Below, in pieces: positions 6,218 to 8,618 of a stretch of 8,618 nucleotides of DNA (its first letter is position 1; each line of letters begins with the position of its first letter). The notes under the pieces are model-generated. The model was not told the DNA's origin. It made no database searches and saw only the letters and a list, made by a program, of their open reading frames with translations. A program made the position numbers and the translations under genes. Source of the stretch: CAZCCC01 sp964535715 (GTDB taxonomy: Bacteria > Patescibacteriota > Patescibacteriia > Buchananbacterales > UBA6539); contig CAZHUO010000041.1 of the NCBI GenBank assembly GCA_964535715.1, forward strand, positions 1 through 8,618, written 5' to 3'.

Positions 6218-6787
6218 CTACTTATTTTGCTGAAAACTTATCTTGCTGTATAAATAAACTTTACTTGCCTTATTATCATTTTTATTAATATTAATAGTTT
6301 TAATTGGCTGCCAGTTTGGCATTTTAAAGCAATAGGAAACAACAAGCGCCTTTGGCTTTAATTCTTTTTTTAACTTCTCCTCAACATTAGACATCACTTT
6401 ATCCATTAAAAAGCAAAAAATCACATCAGCGTCTTTTAAATCGGCGTTATAAAAATTTTTGTAAAATATTTTAGTCTGGCTTTTATGAAAAAATAAATTT
6501 ATTTGTCCGCGAAGATATGCCCAAGGCGAAATTTCAAAACCATATGCTTTGACTCCTTTTTTTTCAGCCTCAATTAAAAAACGGCCGTCGCCGCATCCCA
6601 GGTCATAAAATATATTTCCCGGTTTTAAATTTAATTGATCAATTATTAGCTTAACGTTTTTTTGAGGTGTTTTAGCAAAAGGGACTCTGACGAAAAAAAA
6701 TGCGATTATGCTTGCACAAACTAAAGCTAAAATTAATAAACCGGTTATTATAATAACTACAGAGGTATAGAAGAAAAATTCAAACAT
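6218..6787 (-). CDS. Membrane-anchored class I SAM methyltransferase, FAM173/ATPSCKMT-like
   Basis: 189 residues. Residues 1-33 are a single hydrophobic N-terminal helix, followed by VPFAKTP (35-41) and the SAM-binding motif I YDLGCGDGRF (61-70). The acidic end of strand 2 is in GFEISPWAYL (83-92). Later come DADVIFCFLM and LKPKALVVS, typical of motifs post II and III. The order helix, PFxxT, D(L/I)GxGDGR, GxExxPW matches, from memory, the FAM173 protein-lysine methyltransferases, whose human member methylates the ATP synthase c subunit. The substrate here is unknown; membrane location suggests a membrane protein target. The gene starts 18 nt after trpS ends, so they are probably co-transcribed. 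A general small-molecule methyltransferase cannot be ruled out. Confidence 0.8.
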   Translation of the reverse strand: MFEFFFYTSVVIIITGLLILALVCASIIAFFFVRVPFAKTPQKNVKLIIDQLNLKPGNIFYDLGCGDGRFLIEAEKKGVKAYGFEISPWAYLRGQINLFFHKSQTKIFYKNFYNADLKDADVIFCFLMDKVMSNVEEKLKKELKPKALVVSYCFKMPNWQPIKTININKNDNKASKVYLYSKISFQQNK

Positions 6788-6805
6788 TTTTTGTGGTTTT
6801 GAAAT

Positions 6806-7774
6806 TTATCTTATTCCGATTTTCCTTCTTACTTCATCTAAGGTATTTTTTGCGACCTTTCCGGCTCTTTCAGCTCCGTCAGTTAATATTTTTTCAACCT
6901 CATTGTCTGTAATTTTGCTTTTCTTTTTCCTAAAATTGGCAAAATAATTTGAAATATCTTCTGCCAATTTTTGTTTTAGTTCGGAATATTTTAAATTGCC
7001 AGACTTGCTTTCAGTTATAAATTTGTTGTAGATTTTTTCATCACTGAATATTTTTATCAGATCCAAAAGATTTTTCGCGCCCAGGCTTTTTCCGTCGCCG
7101 GTATCCGTAACCGCCTTGGCAATTTTTTGTTTAATTATTTCAGGCTCATCATCAATATAGATGCAGTGATTATTACCTAAGCTTTTTGACATTTTTTTGT
7201 CTGGCATTAGCAAGCTCATGATTTTTGGCGCTTCAGTATGAATAGTCTTTGGTTCAAGGAAAGTCTGGCCGAAGCGGTTATTGAAGAATTTGGCGATTTG
7301 GCGGGTTAGCTCGACATGCTGGTCTTGGTCTTGGCCTACTGAAACCGCATTGGCTTTGTAAATTAAAATATCAGCCGCCTGTAAAACCGGATAATCAAAT
7401 AAGCCCATATTAATATTTTCCTTTTGCCTGGCGGATTTGTCTTTGTATTGGGTCATTCTTTCCATGTAGGCAATTGGCGTTATGCAATTAAAAATCCAAG
7501 CCAGTTCAAAATGTTCTGGAATATATGATTGGACAAAAATTGTGCATTTTTTTGGATTTAGGCCGGCCGCCAAGTAATCTTTTGTCAGATTAATTATTTG
7601 CTGTTGTTTGATTTTTGGATCATAATTTTCGGTAATTGAATGATAATCGGCAATAAAAAAATAGCTTTCGTATTTATTTTGCAGCTCTACGAAATTTTTT
7701 AAGGCTCCTAAATAGTTGCCGATATGCAGTTTTCCCGTCGGCTGAATGCCGGATAGAATGATTTCTTTGGCCAT
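6806..7774 (-). CDS. trpS: Tryptophanyl-tRNA synthetase
   Basis: 322 residues, typical for bacterial TrpRS, a cytosolic class I synthetase that charges tRNA-Trp. It begins with SGIQPTGKLHIGNYLGAL, where HIGN (17-20) is the HIGH signature. MGLFDYPVLQAADILIY (123-139) and VGQDQDQHVELTR are the conserved TrpRS core, and KMSKS lies at 194-198. The C-terminus AERAGKVAKNTLDEVRRKIG is typical of the family. The start is ATG 7774 with no evident Shine-Dalgarno. It is the first gene of the minus-strand cluster, with its own promoter at 7898-7926 and a palindromic leader. No T-box belongs to this gene; the T-box further upstream is cut off by a terminator at 7933-7972. Confidence 0.96.
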   Translation of the reverse strand: MAKEIILSGIQPTGKLHIGNYLGALKNFVELQNKYESYFFIADYHSITENYDPKIKQQQIINLTKDYLAAGLNPKKCTIFVQSYIPEHFELAWIFNCITPIAYMERMTQYKDKSARQKENINMGLFDYPVLQAADILIYKANAVSVGQDQDQHVELTRQIAKFFNNRFGQTFLEPKTIHTEAPKIMSLLMPDKKMSKSLGNNHCIYIDDEPEIIKQKIAKAVTDTGDGKSLGAKNLLDLIKIFSDEKIYNKFITESKSGNLKYSELKQKLAEDISNYFANFRKKKSKITDNEVEKILTDGAERAGKVAKNTLDEVRRKIGIR

Positions 7775-7781
7775 ATTAAGT

Positions 7782-7893
7782 TAAATTACAAATTCCAAAT
7801 CATAAATTCCAAACCCCTAAACTTAACCGTTTGAAATTTTTAATTTGTAATGTGAAATTTGTTTGATGTTTGTAATTTGGTGCTTGTAATTTA
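7782..7893. repeat. AT-rich imperfect palindrome in the trpS leader
   Basis: TAAATTACAA (7782-7791) is the exact inverse of TTGTAATTTA (7884-7893). Inside, CCAAAT pairs with ATTTGG and AAATTCCAAAC nearly pairs with GTTTGAAATTT. It fills almost the whole trpS 5' leader between the predicted transcription start (near 7891) and the ATG at 7774. It may be a MITE-like repeat; related AAATTCCAAA runs seem common between CPR genes, which is recollection only. Confidence 0.6.
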
Positions 7894-7897
7894 TTTA

Positions 7898-7926
7898 ATT
7901 ATATCAATTTGTAAAATAATAATCAA
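7898..7926 (-). promoter_or_regulatory. Promoter of the trpS cluster
   Basis: On the minus strand, TTGATT (7926-7921), a 17-bp spacer, and TATAAT (7903-7898) with TGA immediately before it, an extended -10. Transcription would start near 7891, leaving a leader of about 117 nt before trpS. It lies directly after the terminator of the upstream small gene. Confidence 0.75.
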
Positions 7927-7932
7927 CTTAGG

Positions 7933-7972
7933 AAAAAGGTGGGGGGAGTTCTTTTAAATTAAGTCCTCCCCC
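7933..7972 (-). terminator. Intrinsic terminator of the zinc-ribbon gene
   Basis: On the minus strand, GGGGGAG (7972-7966) pairs with CTCCCCC (7948-7942) around an AT-rich loop with a further CTT/AAG pairing, then CACC and five T's (7937-7933). It ends transcription about 30-70 nt after the small gene and separates it from trpS. Confidence 0.65.
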
Positions 7973-8003
7973 GGTGCAGCGGATTTTCAGAATTTTTAAG
8001 CCC

Positions 8004-8192
8004 TTACTTTCCTTTATTGCCGCAGTTGTCAGTTGTACAGATAAAAGCGGTTTTAGTCGTTAATCCTTGGCCGAATCCGGCACTGCCTAAAACTGTAATT
8101 TCAGTTTTTGGTTTGCCGCAGATATGGCACTTTCCGCTTCGCAGCTGTCTAATTGCCGCTTTTGCGATGTTTTCTTCCGCTTGTTTATTCAC
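8004..8192 (-). CDS. Small zinc-ribbon-like protein under T-box control
   Basis: 62 residues from GTG at 8192, chosen because AGGAG (8206-8202) sits 9 nt upstream, the best Shine-Dalgarno in the window. The frame stays open to 8300, but the extra part would translate the T-box and terminator hairpin and is rejected. Residues 1-20 are charged and helical in character. GKCHICGKP gives C22 and C25, and FICTTDNCGN gives C52 and C57, so two Cys pairs could bind one zinc across a Gly/Thr-rich turn (GSAGFGQGLTTKTAF). I do not recognise the family. It is not a synthetase, amino-acid enzyme or transporter, the usual T-box targets. A nucleic-acid-binding or regulatory role is a guess from fold alone. 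Confidence 0.7.
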   Translation of the reverse strand: MNKQAEENIAKAAIRQLRSGKCHICGKPKTEITVLGSAGFGQGLTTKTAFICTTDNCGNKGK

Positions 8193-8238
8193 TTTTGTTT
8201 TCTCCTGTTTAAAGAACGGTTTTTTGTTTGGGATAAAA

Positions 8239-8287
8239 AAATCCCATCCTCTATCCACAATAAAATTGTGACTAAAGGACGGGATTT
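8239..8287 (-). terminator. T-box regulated terminator
   Basis: An 11-bp arm pair (8287-8277 with 8249-8239, one G-U) with a nested short hairpin, followed by seven T's. Its 5' arm overlaps the 3' side of the antiterminator, so the two structures exclude each other, the expected switch of transcription-attenuating T-boxes. Confidence 0.85.
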
Positions 8288-8451
8288 CCCGCGGTACCAC
8301 CTTTTTTAACAGTTAACAGTTTTCGCCAAAGGCGAATCAGCCTTTGGCTGAAACAATTGCTGACTGTTCACTTTTAAGCGCTTTGATAACAACACGCTCT
8401 AGCCTTTGGTTACGGAGGCTGCCGGACGCTCACTAGTGCAAGCATCACCTC

Positions 8452-8498
8452 AGTGCACCCAGCCCCTGACGAAGCCTTGGCGTAGTCAGGGATGCACT
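8452..8498 (-). repeat. Stem with a 28-nt palindromic tip in the T-box leader
   Basis: On the minus strand AGTGCATCC pairs with GGGTGCACT over 9 bp, and within it CCCTGAC pairs with GTCAGGG around a loop holding GCCAAGGC. The 3' side leaves GGGCUGGG partly unpaired (8466-8458), where a specifier such as GCU, CUG or UGG could sit. The tip lacks the long AG-bulge/distal-loop arm of classical stem I and instead looks like a short mobile palindrome. Confidence 0.5.
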
Positions 8499-8530
8499 TC
8501 ATTGGTTTTCTAATTTTTAATGTTAATTGC

Positions 8531-8559
8531 AGTTTATCAAAGCCATAAAAAAAAGTCAA
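8531..8559 (-). promoter_or_regulatory. Promoter of the T-box leader, -35 at the IS end
   Basis: Minus strand TTGACT (8559-8554), a 17-bp spacer, and TAAACT (8536-8531) preceded by TGA (extended -10). The -35 overlaps the end of the right transposase copy, exactly as at the left edge. Start of transcription is expected near 8524, about 25 nt before the first leader stem. Confidence 0.6.
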
Positions 8560-8618
8560 CATTACGTTCTCTTTCATGTCAAATGCGACATAGCAAATTC
8601 CTTCGGTGTTTTCATCCC
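8554..8618 (-). mobile_element. Insertion sequence, 3' end (right copy)
   Basis: Inverted partner of the left-edge element: about 53 bp match with one mismatch, then a diverged 5 bases, then shared TTGAC. The two copies face inward and bracket every other gene in the window. Confidence 0.7.
8574..8618 (-). CDS. IS3/IS481-type transposase, C-terminal end (partial at right edge)
   Basis: The final 14 residues, GMKTPKEFAMSHLT, and stop TGA (8576-8574), reading leftward. They match the left-edge transposase apart from W/G before MKTPKEF and the last residue (I/T). The body of the gene lies beyond the window. Confidence 0.75.
   Translation of the reverse strand, partial: GMKTPKEFAMSHLT

Larger units (their letters stand above)
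8235..8525 (-). ncRNA. T-box riboswitch leader
   Basis: The minus strand carries AAGGTGGTACCGCGGG (8303-8288), an exact T-box consensus match, in an antiterminator where AAAGG/CCTTT and CGGG/CCCG pair (about 8306-8272). The competing terminator pairs AAATCCCGTCC (8287-8277) with GGATGGGATTT (8249-8239), with an inner CACAAT/ATTGTG hairpin and a T-run to 8235. Upstream, a block with CCTCCGTAACC and AGGCTAGAG (8418-8393) resembles stem IIA/B, and a stem at 8452-8498 (AGTGCATCC with GGGTGCACT) would be a short stem I. Uncharged tRNA would bind UGGU through its ACCA end, preventing termination. The U implies a tRNA with discriminator A73. The specifier codon is not certain. Confidence 0.88.

Noticed and set aside
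8193..8300. N-terminal extension of the zinc-ribbon protein from 8300
   Set aside because: The frame is open, but these codons are the T-box, antiterminator and terminator hairpin. A good AGGAG lies 9 nt before the GTG at 8192, and none lies before 8300.
8017..8309. Open frames on the + strand opposite the zinc-ribbon gene and T-box
   Set aside because: They are the antisense of a Cys-paired protein and of structured RNA, with no ribosome site or recognisable motif.
7774..8525. T-box as the regulator of trpS
   Set aside because: A terminator (7933-7972) and a separate extended -10 promoter (7898-7926) lie between them, and the T-box U points to an A73 tRNA, unlike bacterial tRNA-Trp.
1..8618. 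UGA-to-Gly recoding as in Gracilibacteria or SR1
   Set aside because: All the recognised genes read through with the standard code, and TGA serves as the natural stop of both transposase ends.

Overview
The window reads as AT-rich bacterial DNA, most likely from a Patescibacteria/CPR lineage (Parcubacteria-like). The reasons are: a giant LamG surface protein with the Cys-rich linker style common in CPR and DPANN genomes; genes that mostly start without a visible Shine-Dalgarno; short palindromic intergenic repeats of a kind typical of these genomes; and a compact minus-strand gene cluster. The assignment is inferred from gene style, not from a marker gene. No UGA recoding is seen.

Layout. 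Positions 1-120 are the 3' end of an IS3/IS481-type transposase gene. Its outer end supplies the -35 of a strong consensus promoter. Positions 121-428 are a gene-poor leader with hairpins, a possible terminator and a doubtful 32-codon ORF. Positions 429-4121 (+) encode a 1230-residue membrane-anchored LamG surface protein, followed by a clear terminator. Positions 4200-4464 hold a palindromic repeat element in the convergent intergenic gap. Positions 7774 to 4465 (-) form a cluster: trpS, a membrane-anchored FAM173-like methyltransferase, a Glu/Leu/Phe/Val-family glutamate dehydrogenase with an odd Cys/His insert, and a small four-helix membrane protein. The promoter of this cluster is at 7898-7926, and an AT-rich palindromic leader precedes trpS. 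Positions 8192-8004 (-) encode a 62-residue zinc-ribbon-like protein.

The most interesting part is upstream of that small gene. A T-box riboswitch, with a canonical T-box sequence, an antiterminator and a competing intrinsic terminator, lies at about 8235-8525 on the minus strand. It controls a zinc-ribbon protein that is not an obvious aminoacyl-tRNA synthetase, biosynthetic enzyme or transporter. Its promoter is again formed at the end of a second transposase copy (8554-8618, -).

The two transposase copies face inward and their visible 3' ends are nearly identical. Each places a TTGAC(A/T) box exactly 17 bp from an extended -10 in the neighbouring DNA. Because both edges of the window stop inside this repeat, the window may simply be a contig broken at IS copies. 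A composite transposon cannot be concluded from the window alone.

Functionally, the minus cluster joins translation (TrpRS), nitrogen/amino-acid metabolism (GDH) and a probable protein-lysine methyltransferase. The plus-strand gene is a probable adhesin or cell-contact protein. Nothing in the sequence shows that the two sides cooperate.
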